A stretch of DNA of 64,000 nucleotides. It comes from Variibacter gotjawalensis (GTDB lineage: Bacteria; Pseudomonadota; Alphaproteobacteria; Rhizobiales; Xanthobacteraceae). Shown in pieces: positions 50,637 to 62,266 of this stretch. Each line of letters opens with the position of its first letter. Position 1 is the stretch's first letter. The position numbers and the translations under genes are program-made. The stretch lies in contig NZ_AP014946.1 of assembly GCF_002355335.1 (NCBI RefSeq), forward strand, positions 4,293,501-4,357,500, given 5' to 3'. A model generated the notes under the pieces. The model saw nothing but the letters and a program-made list of their open reading frames with translations, was not told where the DNA came from and did no database searches.

Positions 50637-53600
50637 ATGGCCGACGCAGGCGCAAAAACAACAACGGTCCGCATCTTCGTCTCTTCGCCCGGCGACGTTC
50701 AGGCCGAGCGCGAACGCGTCGATCGTATCGCCCAGAGGCTCAATGCAGCCTTCCTGGGAGCTGTCCACATCGAGACCGTCCGTTGGGAGCGCAGCGCCTA
50801 CACGGCCGATTCGACCTTCCAGCGGCAGATTGTGGATCCGGGCGCGTGCGACCTCGTGGTCAGCATCTTTTGGCAGCGCTTAGGCTCGGAACTTCCGCCC
50901 GACTTCGAACGAATGCGTGACGGTCGCCCCTACCCGAGCGGCACCGTCTACGAACTTGTGAAGGGCCTGCAGGCGAGCCAGCAGTCCGCCGGAGGACTGC
51001 CGCACGTCTTCGTCTACCGCAAGATGGCCGACGCTGCCGTACCAATGACGGACCGCGAGCGCTACCGGCAGGCGCACGAGCAGCGCGAGGCTTTCCTCGC
51101 CTTCTGGGAAGAGTGGTTCGTCTCCGAGCAAGGCCACTTCAAGTCCGCGTACAACACCTTCAACTCGCCGGACGACTTCGAAGAAAAGTTCGAGGAGCAT
51201 CTGCGCGCCTGGCTGCGCAACCAAGGCTACGGCGTCGGCGCGCATTCCTGGCCGCTCGCCGAACGCGGCTCTCCGTTCTGCAGCCTCGAGCCGTTCGATG
51301 CCGGCCACGAGGAAGTCTTCTTTGGCCGCGAGCGCGAGATCGACCGCGCCATCGAGGGGCTGACCGCAAGCGAGAATACCGAACGCCGCCGCCCGTTCTT
51401 GCTGTTGCTCGGCGAATCCGGCTCCGGCAAATCCTCACTCGCCCGCGCCGGCATCGTACCGCGCATCCTGCGCGGCGCGCTCGGCGGCGAGCCGGCCGCA
51501 TGGCGCGCCGCCGTGTTCAAGCCCGGTGCTGCGGCCGACCCGCTCGCCGCATTAGCCGAAGCATTGTGCGCGCCAGTCGCGCTACCGGAAATCCTCGCCG
51601 GCGATTTCAAATCGTCCGCCATGCTCTCTGCCGTGTTCCGCGCGAAAGTCGGCGGTGCGCCGATTGTCGGAGCGCTCGATCGTGTCGCCGAGAATGTGCG
51701 CGCATCGCTCGGCAGCGATCAGCCGCCGCGCGGCGGCCTCGTCGTGCTTGTCGACCAAATGGAAGAGCTGTTCGGCCCGGACGTGAACGAGGAGACGCGG
51801 GAACAATTCGCCGCCGTCCTCGCCGATCTGCTCGCCACCGGCCGCGTCAGCGTTATCGGCACGCTGCGCTCGGACGCTTACGCGGAATTCACCCGCTCGC
51901 CCGGCCTGCTCGCGCTGAAAGAGAGTGGCGCAACGCTCGACGTCACGACGCCAGGCCCTGCCGAGATCGCCGACATCGTGCGCGCCCCGGCTGAAGCCGC
52001 CGGCTTGAGCTTCGGCGCAGTATCGGACAGCACGAACCGTCTCGACGACGTGGTCATTCAGGCCGCCAGCGGACGCGACATGCTCCCGTTGCTACAGTTC
52101 ACGCTGTCGCGCCTGTTCGACATGATGCGCGAACGCTTGCTCGCGAACGGCCGCACGCTCGCCACCGCCGAGGCGGGCGACCTCATCTTCACCCACGACG
52201 ATTACGCCTCGTTCGGCGGCCTCGAAGGTGCGATCGGAGAGCGCGCCGAGGAAACCTTCGCGGGGCTCGACAAGGCGGCGCAGGAGCGGCTGCCGCGCTT
52301 GCTGCGCGCCCTCGCCGCCGTCGACACCAGCGACAAATCGCAGACCGGCACGCTGCACCTCTTTGAAGTCGCGACCGACAGCTTCAAATCCGATCCAGCC
52401 GCTACAACGCTGATCGACGCGCTCGTCGGCGCTCGCGTCCTCGTCACCAGCCGGGAAGCCGACGCGACCGGCGGCCGCCACATCCGCCTCGCGCACGAGG
52501 CTGTACTGCGGACCTGGGACCGCGCCCGCGAAATCGTCGCCGACCATGCGGATTTCTTCCGCGTCCGCGCCGACCTCATCGCGGCGGAGCGCCGCTACGC
52601 CCGCGCGCGCACCGAGAAAGGCGCCCGCAGCGCCGCCGCATTCCTTTTGGCCTCCGGTGTCCCGCTCGCTGAAGCGCAGCAGATCCGCAGCCGCTTCGCC
52701 GACGAACTCCCGCCCGAGCTGACACAATACATCGATCGCTCCGCCAAAGCTGCCGGCGCGCGCCAACGCTGGATGAGCGCCGCCGTCGTCGTCTTCGGCG
52801 TGATGGCAATCGCCGCAAGCATCGCGGCATTTTATGCGGTTCGCTCCGAACAGGCGGCGGTGAAATCCGAACAAGCGGCGTTGCGCTCCGAGCAAGCCGC
52901 CGCGCGCAATTTCACGCTCGCGGTTGCGCAGGCCGATACGCTAGTCACGCGCATCTCCGAGGAACTCAAAGACCTCGCGATCTCGCGCGACGCTTTGCGG
53001 CGCATGCTCAACACGATCGAGCGCCAGTTCAGCGAGATCGCGAAGATCAACCCGGATCACCCACGCCTGCTGCTCAGTCGCGCCCGCATGCTGACGGCAT
53101 TCGTCGACAATTACCTCGACCTCAGCGAGACGACGGAAGCCCTCCAACGTGCCGAAGAATGCGTCGCCATCGCACGCCGCCTTGTCGCCCGCGAGCCCGG
53201 CAACAGCGAGATGAAATCGGCGCTCGGCAATTGTCTCGATCGCCAAGGCCATACGCTGCGCGATCGCGGACGTTACGACGATGCCATCGCGACCTATCGC
53301 GAAGCTGTAGCGTTGCGCCGCGAACTCATCACAGCCGAAGCCGACAAAGCGCTCTGGCGCCGCGATCTCGCCGACGCGCTGCGCAGCCTCGGCTATGCCC
53401 TCGTCTCCGCAGGCCGGAACGAGGAGTCGCTCACTGCGCTCGACGAAAGCGTCAAACTCGCTCGCGCTCTCGCGAAAGACGCACCTGACGACCAAACGAC
53501 GCTGCGTGTTCTGACCGATAGCCTGAACACCAACGCTATCGTGCTCTCGCAACTGAAGCGGCCGCAAGATTCGCTCGCCAACTATCGCGAAAGCGCGACG

Positions 53601-54533
53601 GTCGCGCGACGGCTGATCGCGCTCGACGCCAGCAACACGACGTGGCGGCGCTATCTCTCGAACATCCTCGCTAACTCCAGCGCCGAGATGGTCGCGCTCG
53701 GTCAGCAGGCAGAGGCGTTGAAATCGCTGCAGGAGAGCCTGGAAATCCGCCGTGGACTGGTCACGCTCGATCCCGGCAACATGATCTGGCAGCGTGAGCT
53801 GTCCTACATTCTCGTCGAGATCGGCACGCTCTACGCCTCGATGCAGGAGAAGGAGAAAGCGCTGCTTTCGCTGCGCGAAGCCTCGCTCATAGTTCGCCGC
53901 CTCATCGAGATCGATCCGAGCAACGTCACGTGGAAGAACGAACTTCGTCGTCGCCTGCCGCCGGTCGTCGAACTCCTCGTCAGCCTGGGCAAACAGGACG
54001 ACGCCGTCGCGCTCGTGCTCGATGCTATCGCACTCTTCCGCGATTCCGTGAATGCGAACCCGGCCGACACGCGACAGAAATTCGAACTCGGTTATCTCGT
54101 GAGCTACTACGCCGTACTGCTCGTCGAACGCGGCGACTACGGCAAGGCACAAGGTGCAAACGAAGAAGCGCTAGCCCTTATGCGGCCGTATCTCGCGGAA
54201 AATCCCGCGAGCGACGAAGCACTGCAGAACGTTGCGAACACACTGTTCAACCTCGGCCGCTCGCGCGTACTGCAGAAAGACTGGACCAACGCCGCGAGCG
54301 CGTTTGAGGAATGCATCGCGTTGTGGCGCAGAGTTCTCGTCCTGACGCCTGACGCCTTGCAACCGCAGCTCGAACTTTCCGAAGCACTTCGGCACTACGC
54401 TGCGTCATCGGATATTCGCGAACCGTTCCGCCGCGAGGCGCTCGGAATTTTGCGCAGGCTGCAAGCCGAAGGAAAATTGCCGCAGGGCTATCAGGCCGCG
54501 ATCGACGAGCTTGAGAAAGACCTCAAAGGCTGA
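50637..54533 (+). CDS. DUF4062 / nSTAND-type NTPase / transmembrane / TPR-like repeat protein
   Basis: A 1298-residue multidomain protein, probably a STAND-class sensor. Order: DUF4062 (about 10-135; VRIFVSSPGDVQAERERVD), a charged linker, an nSTAND1-like NTPase (about 225-620; FFGREREIDRAIEG, Walker A GESGSGKSS, Walker B LVVLVDQMEELF), a winged-helix-like part ending in IRLAHEAVLRTWDRA, a membrane helix (about 718-740), a short coiled coil with three SEQAA heptads, and nine perfect 48-residue helical repeats (802-1233) plus a tail. It is a lone gene beside tRNA-Ala. A conflict or immune role is inferred from architecture; target and trigger unknown. Confidence 0.9.
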   Translation: MADAGAKTTTVRIFVSSPGDVQAERERVDRIAQRLNAAFLGAVHIETVRWERSAYTADSTFQRQIVDPGACDLVVSIFWQRLGSELPPDFERMRDGRPYPSGTVYELVKGLQASQQSAGGLPHVFVYRKMADAAVPMTDRERYRQAHEQREAFLAFWEEWFVSEQGHFKSAYNTFNSPDDFEEKFEEHLRAWLRNQGYGVGAHSWPLAERGSPFCSLEPFDAGHEEVFFGREREIDRAIEGLTASENTERRRPFLLLLGESGSGKSSLARAGIVPRILRGALGGEPAAWRAAVFKPGAAADPLAALAEALCAPVALPEILAGDFKSSAMLSAVFRAKVGGAPIVGALDRVAENVRASLGSDQPPRGGLVVLVDQMEELFGPDVNEETREQFAAVLADLLATGRVSVIGTLRSDAYAEFTRSPGLLALKESGATLDVTTPGPAEIADIVRAPAEAAGLSFGAVSDSTNRLDDVVIQAASGRDMLPLLQFTLSRLFDMMRERLLANGRTLATAEAGDLIFTHDDYASFGGLEGAIGERAEETFAGLDKAAQERLPRLLRALAAVDTSDKSQTGTLHLFEVATDSFKSDPAATTLIDALVGARVLVTSREADATGGRHIRLAHEAVLRTWDRAREIVADHADFFRVRADLIAAERRYARARTEKGARSAAAFLLASGVPLAEAQQIRSRFADELPPELTQYIDRSAKAAGARQRWMSAAVVVFGVMAIAASIAAFYAVRSEQAAVKSEQAALRSEQAAARNFTLAVAQADTLVTRISEELKDLAISRDALRRMLNTIERQFSEIAKINPDHPRLLLSRARMLTAFVDNYLDLSETTEALQRAEECVAIARRLVAREPGNSEMKSALGNCLDRQGHTLRDRGRYDDAIATYREAVALRRELITAEADKALWRRDLADALRSLGYALVSAGRNEESLTALDESVKLARALAKDAPDDQTTLRVLTDSLNTNAIVLSQLKRPQDSLANYRESATVARRLIALDASNTTWRRYLSNILANSSAEMVALGQQAEALKSLQESLEIRRGLVTLDPGNMIWQRELSYILVEIGTLYASMQEKEKALLSLREASLIVRRLIEIDPSNVTWKNELRRRLPPVVELLVSLGKQDDAVALVLDAIALFRDSVNANPADTRQKFELGYLVSYYAVLLVERGDYGKAQGANEEALALMRPYLAENPASDEALQNVANTLFNLGRSRVLQKDWTNAASAFEECIALWRRVLVLTPDALQPQLELSEALRHYAASSDIREPFRREALGILRRLQAEGKLPQGYQAAIDELEKDLKG

Positions 54534-54541
54534 GCGCGCGG

Positions 54542-54590
54542 CTCGACACGATGCAATCGCATCGCCCGATCAAACTCGAATCATGTCGAG
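54542..54590. other. Nested hairpin between STAND gene and tRNA-Ala
   Basis: Outer arms CTCGACA (54542-54548) and TGTCGAG (54584-54590) enclose an inner hairpin CGATGC-AATC-GCATCG (54549-54564). There is no U-run, so it may terminate weakly or guide tRNA 3' processing. Confidence 0.35.
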
Positions 54591-54596
54591 GGAAGT

Positions 54597-54672
<76 letters not shown>

Positions 54673-54750
54673 GAAACTATTGCTTCGCCCTAGGGGTGCA
54701 AAGCGCGGCCCTGAAAATCACATTTCAGGTGCCGCCTCAAGAGTCTTTCT

Positions 54751-55134
54751 TTAGGTCTCGTCTTCCTTGTCGATGTCGCCACCGATGATGTCGCTGACAT
54801 CGTCGTCGCCATCTTCCTCATCTTCCAGGAAGGTGTCGTCGTCTTCCGACTCGTCGTCCTCGACCTCTACGTCGTCATCATCGGTCGGTGCCTTGGCGAC
54901 CTTTCCGGTCGATTCCTCGGCGTCCGCATCCTCGAGCGGCACCGTTGCCTCATCGGCCGGCTCCGATTCGGCGACCGCTGCTTTGCGCGGCTCCGGCCGG
55001 CCACGGCTGGTCGGCAGCACGATTTCGACCTCCGAACCGCACTTGGGGCACATGATGGGGTCTTTTTCGAGGTCGTAGAACTTCGCGCCGCAGTGCGGGC
55101 AAAGCCGCTTCGTTCCGAGCCCGGGTTTTGCCAA
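54751..55134 (-). CDS. TIGR02300 family protein (FYDLN acid domain)
   Basis: Alphaproteobacterial protein of unknown function, about 127 residues. Zinc-ribbon N-half with four cysteines (RLCPHCGAKFYDLEKDP and MCPKCGSEVE) and a very acidic Asp/Glu C-half (about 75-127). The TTG start gives (M)AKPGLGTKRLCPHCG, as in homologues; the frame is open further upstream without similarity. It is usually next to aroA, as here. Confidence 0.88.
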   Translation of the reverse strand: MAKPGLGTKRLCPHCGAKFYDLEKDPIMCPKCGSEVEIVLPTSRGRPEPRKAAVAESEPADEATVPLEDADAEESTGKVAKAPTDDDDVEVEDDESEDDDTFLEDEEDGDDDVSDIIGGDIDKEDET

Positions 55135-55288
55135 GAGACAACAATCCTTGAGGTGTTTGGAAATTCGGGGCCATCCCTTGGCCAAACGGGCGCGCCCTGT
55201 CAATAGGGCTCAGTATCCTCAGAACACTGCAGTTTCGGCAGTCTACCGTGTCCGGGCCAAAACCCTACGCGTCGCAACGGCGAGATGA

Positions 55289-57324
<2,036 letters not shown>

Positions 57325-57521
57325 GCTCCCGTCATTGGAGGAAGCCCGCCGACGTCCTTTGCGCGCGTTGCTCGCAACACCAATCAATCGTTCCATCACG
57401 CACGGTCAATGCGCCGGCCTGCTCGTCATCGAGTAGTCGCCGAAGGTTCGCGGAGCTTTCGGCCCGCGCGCGACGGAACGCCATCTGAACCCACCTGCCG
57501 ACGCGCCGCTCAGGAGAACTC

Positions 57522-59237
57522 ATGGCTACTGCCAATTCTTTTTCGCCCACGCGCGATGACTTTGCCGCGATGCTCGACGAATCGTTCGGCTCCGGAGAAA
57601 TGACTGAAGGTTCCGTCATCAAGGGAACCGTTGTCGGCATCGAGAAGGATCTTGCGATCATCGACGTCGGCTTGAAGACCGAAGGCCGTGTCGCCCTGCG
57701 CGAATTCATGGGCCCGGGCCGTCAGAACGAAATCAAGATCGGCGACACCGTCGAGGTTTACCTGGAGCGCGTCGAGAACGCGCTCGGTGAAGCCGTGCTG
57801 TCGCGCGACAAGGCACGCCGCGAAGAAAGCTGGGGCAAGCTCGAGAAGGCCTTCCAGGCCAACGAGAAGGTCACGGGCGTCATCTTCAATCAGGTCAAGG
57901 GTGGCTTCACGGTCGACCTCGACGGCGCCGTGGCGTTCCTGCCGCGCAGCCAAGTCGACATTCGTCCGATCCGCGACGTCGGCCCGCTGATGAATCAGCC
58001 GCAGCCGTTCCAGATCCTCAAGATGGATCGCCGCCGCGGCAACATCGTCGTCTCGCGCCGCACGGTGCTCGAAGAGACGCGCGCCGAACAGCGTCAGGAA
58101 CTGGTGCAGAACCTCGAAGAGGGTCAGGTCATCGACGGTACCGTGAAGAACATCACGGACTACGGTGCATTCGTCGATCTCGGCGGCATCGACGGTCTCC
58201 TGCACGTCACCGACATTGCGTGGCGCCGCGTCAATCACCCGTCCGAAGTGCTCAACATCGGTCAGCAGGTGAAGGTCAAGATCATCAAGATCAACCACGA
58301 GACGCACCGCATCTCGCTCGGCATGAAGCAGCTGCTCGACGATCCGTGGCAGGGCATCGATGCCAAGTACCCGCTGCAGGCGAAGTTCACGGGCCGCGTG
58401 ACCAACATCACGGACTACGGCGCATTCGTCGAACTGGAGCCGGGCATCGAAGGCCTGATCCACGTTTCGGAAATGTCGTGGACGAAGAAGAACGTTCACC
58501 CGGGCAAGATCGTTTCGACCTCGCAGGAAGTCGAAGTACAGGTGCTTGAAGTCGATCCGGTCAAGCGCCGTATTTCGCTCGGTCTCAAGCAGACCGTGCG
58601 CAATCCGTGGGAAAGCTTCATCGACAAGTACCCGATCGGCACGGTTGTCGAAGGCGAAGTCAAGAACAAGACCGAGTTCGGTCTGTTCCTCGGCCTCGAC
58701 GGCGACGTGGACGGCATGGTCCATCTCTCCGACCTCGACTGGAAGAAGCCGGGCGAGCAGGTCATCGACGACTACAAGAAGGGTGACATGGTGCGTGCCC
58801 AGGTTCTCGACGTCGACGTCGAGAAGGAGCGCATCTCGCTCGGCATCAAGCAGGTCGGCGGCGATCCGTTCGCTGCTGCCGAAACGTCGGGTGAGCTCAA
58901 GAAGGGCGCAGTCATCACCTGCGAAGTGACGGACGTGAAGGAAGGCGGCATCGATGTGAAGATCATCGGCACCGACCTCGAAACCTTCATCAAGCGTTCG
59001 GAACTCGCACGCGATCGTTCGGAGCAGCGCTCGGAGCGTTTCGCGGTCGGCCAGAAGGTCGATGCCCGCGTCATCCAGTTCGATCGCAAGTCGCACAAGG
59101 TCAGCGTCTCGATCAAGGCACTGGAAATCTCGGAAGAGAAGGAAGCGATCGCGCAGTACGGCTCGTCCGACTCGGGCGCGTCGCTCGGCGACATTCTCGG
59201 CGCCGCCCTCAAGCAGCGCGACAAGAACGACAAGTAA
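57522..59237 (+). CDS. rpsA: 30S ribosomal protein S1
   Basis: RNA-binding ribosomal protein that brings mRNAs to the 30S subunit. 571 residues with six S1/OB domains (about 30-95, 115-180, 200-270, 285-355, 372-442, 460-530), shown by repeated DYGAFVDLGGIDGLLHVTD-like and VKIIKINHETHRISLGMKQ-like units. AGGAG lies before the ATG. The 197-base gap after cmk should hold its promoter; a strong terminator follows. Confidence 0.97.
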   Translation: MATANSFSPTRDDFAAMLDESFGSGEMTEGSVIKGTVVGIEKDLAIIDVGLKTEGRVALREFMGPGRQNEIKIGDTVEVYLERVENALGEAVLSRDKARREESWGKLEKAFQANEKVTGVIFNQVKGGFTVDLDGAVAFLPRSQVDIRPIRDVGPLMNQPQPFQILKMDRRRGNIVVSRRTVLEETRAEQRQELVQNLEEGQVIDGTVKNITDYGAFVDLGGIDGLLHVTDIAWRRVNHPSEVLNIGQQVKVKIIKINHETHRISLGMKQLLDDPWQGIDAKYPLQAKFTGRVTNITDYGAFVELEPGIEGLIHVSEMSWTKKNVHPGKIVSTSQEVEVQVLEVDPVKRRISLGLKQTVRNPWESFIDKYPIGTVVEGEVKNKTEFGLFLGLDGDVDGMVHLSDLDWKKPGEQVIDDYKKGDMVRAQVLDVDVEKERISLGIKQVGGDPFAAAETSGELKKGAVITCEVTDVKEGGIDVKIIGTDLETFIKRSELARDRSEQRSERFAVGQKVDARVIQFDRKSHKVSVSIKALEISEEKEAIAQYGSSDSGASLGDILGAALKQRDKNDK

Positions 59238-59264
59238 GCGTCGCGCTTACGCAAACACGAACGG

Positions 59265-59296
59265 GCCCCCGGATCGCATCCGGGGGCTTTTTCTTT
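59265..59296 (+). terminator. Rho-independent terminator after rpsA
   Basis: A perfect 10-base stem GCCCCCGGAT/ATCCGGGGGC (59265-59274 and 59278-59287), three-base loop, then TTTTTCTTT. Confidence 0.9.
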
Positions 59297-59424
59297 GCGC
59301 CGGATTTTTCTTTCGCCACAATGATTTGACGAAATCGCGCAACGGCTTGTTCACGCAACCGATAGCCTTGACGGAACGCCTGCGTCTCGTCACTGTCCGC
59401 GCAAATTCGCGAGGGATTTTTTCA

Positions 59425-60396
59425 ATGTCACTCGAAGCAGATGCGATCGTTGATCGCCGCCGCATGCGGCGCAAATTGACCTTCTGGCGCGTCGTCGCGG
59501 TTGTGTTCGCGATCGGCGCCATCGTTGCGCTCTCGACGCGCCTGTTCTTGGCGAGCGGCGAGCGAGGCGGCGCTTATGTCGCACGCGTGAAGATCCAGGG
59601 CGTGATCCGCAACGACGACGAACGCACCGAGGCGCTCGACCGCCTGGCGAAATCGAACGCCAAAGCCGTCATCGTCCGCATCGACAGCCCCGGCGGCACC
59701 GTCGCGGGATCCGAGCAGCTTTACGACTCGCTGCGTAAGGTCGCCGCGGCCAAGCCGACCGTCGTGGTCGTCGATGGTCTTGCGGCGTCCGGTGGCTACA
59801 TCGCCGCGATGGCGAGCGACCAAATCTTCGCACTCGACACGTCGCTGGTCGGATCGATCGGCGTTCTATTCCAACTTCCGAATGTGTCTAAGCTGCTCAA
59901 CACCGTCGGCGTGAATGTCGAGACGGTGCGCTCCGCCCCGCTGAAAGCCGCGCCGAATGGCCTTGAGCCAACAAGCCCGGAAGCGCGCGCAGCACTCGAG
60001 TCACTGGTCCAAGACTCCTTCGACTGGTTTAAGACACTCGTCCAAACGCGCCGCAGCCTCGATCCCGCACAACTGACGCAAGCGTCAGATGGACGCGTCT
60101 TCACCGGCCGTCAGGCCATCGCGTTGAAGCTGATCGACCGCATCGGAAACGAGCAAACCGCGCGCGAATGGCTCGCGGTGGAGAAGAAAGTGCCAGCCAG
60201 CACCCGAATTCGCGATTGGAAGCTCAAAGCACGCCTCGGCGACATGTCATTTTTGCATCTTGCAACCGTCGGCGCGCTCGACGCGCTTGGTTTTGGCAGT
60301 GCAGCACGTTGGGTCGAGGGCCACGGAGTTGTTCAAGCAATCGACCGTGCAAACCTTGACGGTCTGTTGGCGCTTTGGCACCCTTCGGTTAATTAA
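59425..60396 (+). CDS. sppA: Signal peptide peptidase SppA (short form)
   Basis: Membrane serine protease that degrades cleaved signal peptides. The 323 residues have one N-terminal membrane helix (about 21-42) and one S49 domain, as in short SppA36-type enzymes. The catalytic Ser lies in GLAASGGYIAAMASD and the general-base Lys in SAPLKAAPNG. ATG at 59425 precedes the basic stretch before the helix. It lies between rpsA and ihfB. Confidence 0.93.
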   Translation: MSLEADAIVDRRRMRRKLTFWRVVAVVFAIGAIVALSTRLFLASGERGGAYVARVKIQGVIRNDDERTEALDRLAKSNAKAVIVRIDSPGGTVAGSEQLYDSLRKVAAAKPTVVVVDGLAASGGYIAAMASDQIFALDTSLVGSIGVLFQLPNVSKLLNTVGVNVETVRSAPLKAAPNGLEPTSPEARAALESLVQDSFDWFKTLVQTRRSLDPAQLTQASDGRVFTGRQAIALKLIDRIGNEQTAREWLAVEKKVPASTRIRDWKLKARLGDMSFLHLATVGALDALGFGSAARWVEGHGVVQAIDRANLDGLLALWHPSVN

Positions 60397-60474
60397 CCCC
60401 AAGATTCAACGACAAGATCACTTAAGATACAAAGTCATACGTGACTGTTGGGGCGCCAAGGGGGCGGCAACCGA

Positions 60475-60792
60475 ATGATCAAGTCCGAATTGGTTCAACG
60501 GATCTCTGCGCAGAACCCGCACCTTTATCAGCGTGACGTCGAGAACATCGTCAACGCGATATTGGATGAGATCATCAACGCGATGGCACGAGGAGACCGC
60601 GTTGAATTGCGCGGCTTCGGCGCGTTCTCCGTCAAAGCACGCCCTGCACGAACGGGACGCAATCCGCGGACCGGCGAACATGTTGCCGTCAACGAGAAGA
60701 GCGTGCCGTTCTTCAAGACAGGCAAAGAGATGCGCGAGCGTCTCAACAAGGACAACCCTGAAGCGGCCAACGACGACAGCGACGACGAGTGA
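60475..60792 (+). CDS. ihfB: Integration host factor subunit beta
   Basis: DNA-bending protein (105 residues) that works with IhfA in replication, transcription and recombination. Typical start [18 protein letters not shown], the DNA-arm motif [12 protein letters not shown] and an acidic tail. ATG at 60475 is standard; the frame is open upstream without similarity. Confidence 0.95.
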   Translation: MIKSELVQRISAQNPHLYQRDVENIVNAILDEIINAMARGDRVELRGFGAFSVKARPARTGRNPRTGEHVAVNEKSVPFFKTGKEMRERLNKDNPEAANDDSDDE

Positions 60793-60870
60793 GTTGCTCG
60801 GAGGATTGACGCGCCAATCGCTCGCGACCAGACTCGCGCTTTCATTATCTAGGTTGGCTCGATCCTTTCA

Positions 60871-61212
60871 ATGTTACGCAAGCTTTTCATGATGTTCGTG
60901 GTGGTGCCGCTCGGCATCATCTTTGTGGTGTTCGCCGTAGCGAACCGCCACTTCGTGACGGTCTCGCTCGATCCGTTCGGCGAAGCCGCTCCCGAACTCT
61001 CGGTCACGGTTCCACTTTTCATCCTCATCATTCTGCTGATGGTCGTCGGTGTATTGATCGGCAGCCTCGCGACATGGATCAGCCAAGGCCGTTGGCGCAA
61101 AGCCGCGCGCCAAAGCGAATCCGAATTGCGCGCGTTGCGTGTCGAGCGCGATGCATTGCAACCAGAAGTGAAGCGCAACGAAGTGCCGCTGTTGCCGCCG
61201 CCGGTCGTTTGA
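60871..61212 (+). CDS. lapA: LapA family (DUF1049) membrane protein
   Basis: A 113-residue inner-membrane protein with two helices (about 6-26, 47-70) and a cytoplasmic C-terminal helix with basic residues. LapA/YciS helps LPS assembly with LapB in enterobacteria; no lapB is adjacent here. It follows ihfB by 78 bases and its stop overlaps the next ATG by one base. Confidence 0.82.
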   Translation: MLRKLFMMFVVVPLGIIFVVFAVANRHFVTVSLDPFGEAAPELSVTVPLFILIILLMVVGVLIGSLATWISQGRWRKAARQSESELRALRVERDALQPEVKRNEVPLLPPPVV

Positions 61213-62165
61213 TGCGCATCATCACGGCGCAAGAAGTAGCAGCAACACTGACGTTTCCGGCGCTTATCGCGGCGCTCTCTTCAGCGTTTCGCGGCAACTT
61301 CACGGTGCCCGTCCGCCATCATCACACGCTCGATCGGCCGACCGACAACGCGACGTTGTTGCTGATGCCCGCATGGGGCGCGGGGCGTGACGGCACGCCC
61401 TATGTCGGCACCAAGATGGTGACGGTGTTCCCCGAAAACGTCGCGCGCGGCGAGCCTTCGGTTTACGGCAACTACTTCCTGCTCGCCGGCGACAGCGGTG
61501 CACCGCTCGCCGTCATCGACGGACCCGAGCTCACCGCATGGCGCACTGCGGCTGCCTCGGCACTGGCGGCAAAAAGTCTAGCGCACGAGGATGCATCGCA
61601 TCTCACGATGATCGGCGCCGGTGCGCTCGCGGCGAAACTTGTGCGCGCACATGCGAGCGTCCGGCCGATCCGCCGCGTTACGTTGTGGAACCGCGGCCGC
61701 GAGCGCGCCGAACAACTCGCACACGCGCTGCGCGACGGAGATTTCGCGATCACCATCGCGGACGATCGAGAAGCTGCCGTGCGCGATGCCGACATTGTCT
61801 CCTGCGCGACGCTGACGCGCACGCCGCTGATCGAAGGCGCGTGGCTTAAGCCCGGTGCGCATGTCGATCTCGTCGGCGGCTTCACGCCCGAGATGCGCGA
61901 GGCCGACGACGAGACGATCCGCCGTGCCGGGATTTACGTCGACACGCGCGCGGGCGCGACCAAAGAAGCCGGCGACATCGTGCAGCCGCTCGTCTCCGGC
62001 CTACTCAAAATCGAAGATATTCGCGGCGACCTTTTCGACCTTTCTCGCGGCAAAGCGTCGGGCCGGAAAAACAAAGACGAGATAACGCTTTTCAAATCCG
62101 TCGGCACCGCGATCGAGGATTTGGCCGCCGCGATCCTGCTCTGGGAGCAGATCTCCGTCGCTTGA
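61212..62165 (+). CDS. Ornithine cyclodeaminase / mu-crystallin family protein
   Basis: NAD(P)-dependent 317-residue protein of the OCD/mu-crystallin family, whose members include ornithine cyclodeaminase and imine (piperideine/pyrroline carboxylate) reductases. Markers: LLMPAWGAGRDGTPYVGTKM, LTAWRTAAASALAAK, MIGAGALAAKLVRAH (Rossmann) and VDLVGGFTPEMREAD. Exact reaction unclear. ATG overlaps lapA stop (TGATG). Confidence 0.88.
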   Translation: MRIITAQEVAATLTFPALIAALSSAFRGNFTVPVRHHHTLDRPTDNATLLLMPAWGAGRDGTPYVGTKMVTVFPENVARGEPSVYGNYFLLAGDSGAPLAVIDGPELTAWRTAAASALAAKSLAHEDASHLTMIGAGALAAKLVRAHASVRPIRRVTLWNRGRERAEQLAHALRDGDFAITIADDREAAVRDADIVSCATLTRTPLIEGAWLKPGAHVDLVGGFTPEMREADDETIRRAGIYVDTRAGATKEAGDIVQPLVSGLLKIEDIRGDLFDLSRGKASGRKNKDEITLFKSVGTAIEDLAAAILLWEQISVA

Positions 62166-62266
62166 AGCGCAAGGCTGGCCGCTTATTTTCCACGCCGTAA
62201 CCGCCGGAACACCGTGCTAGCCTGCCGCATCGCCACGCAAAGAACGTGAGCAAAAGGGAGAACGCC

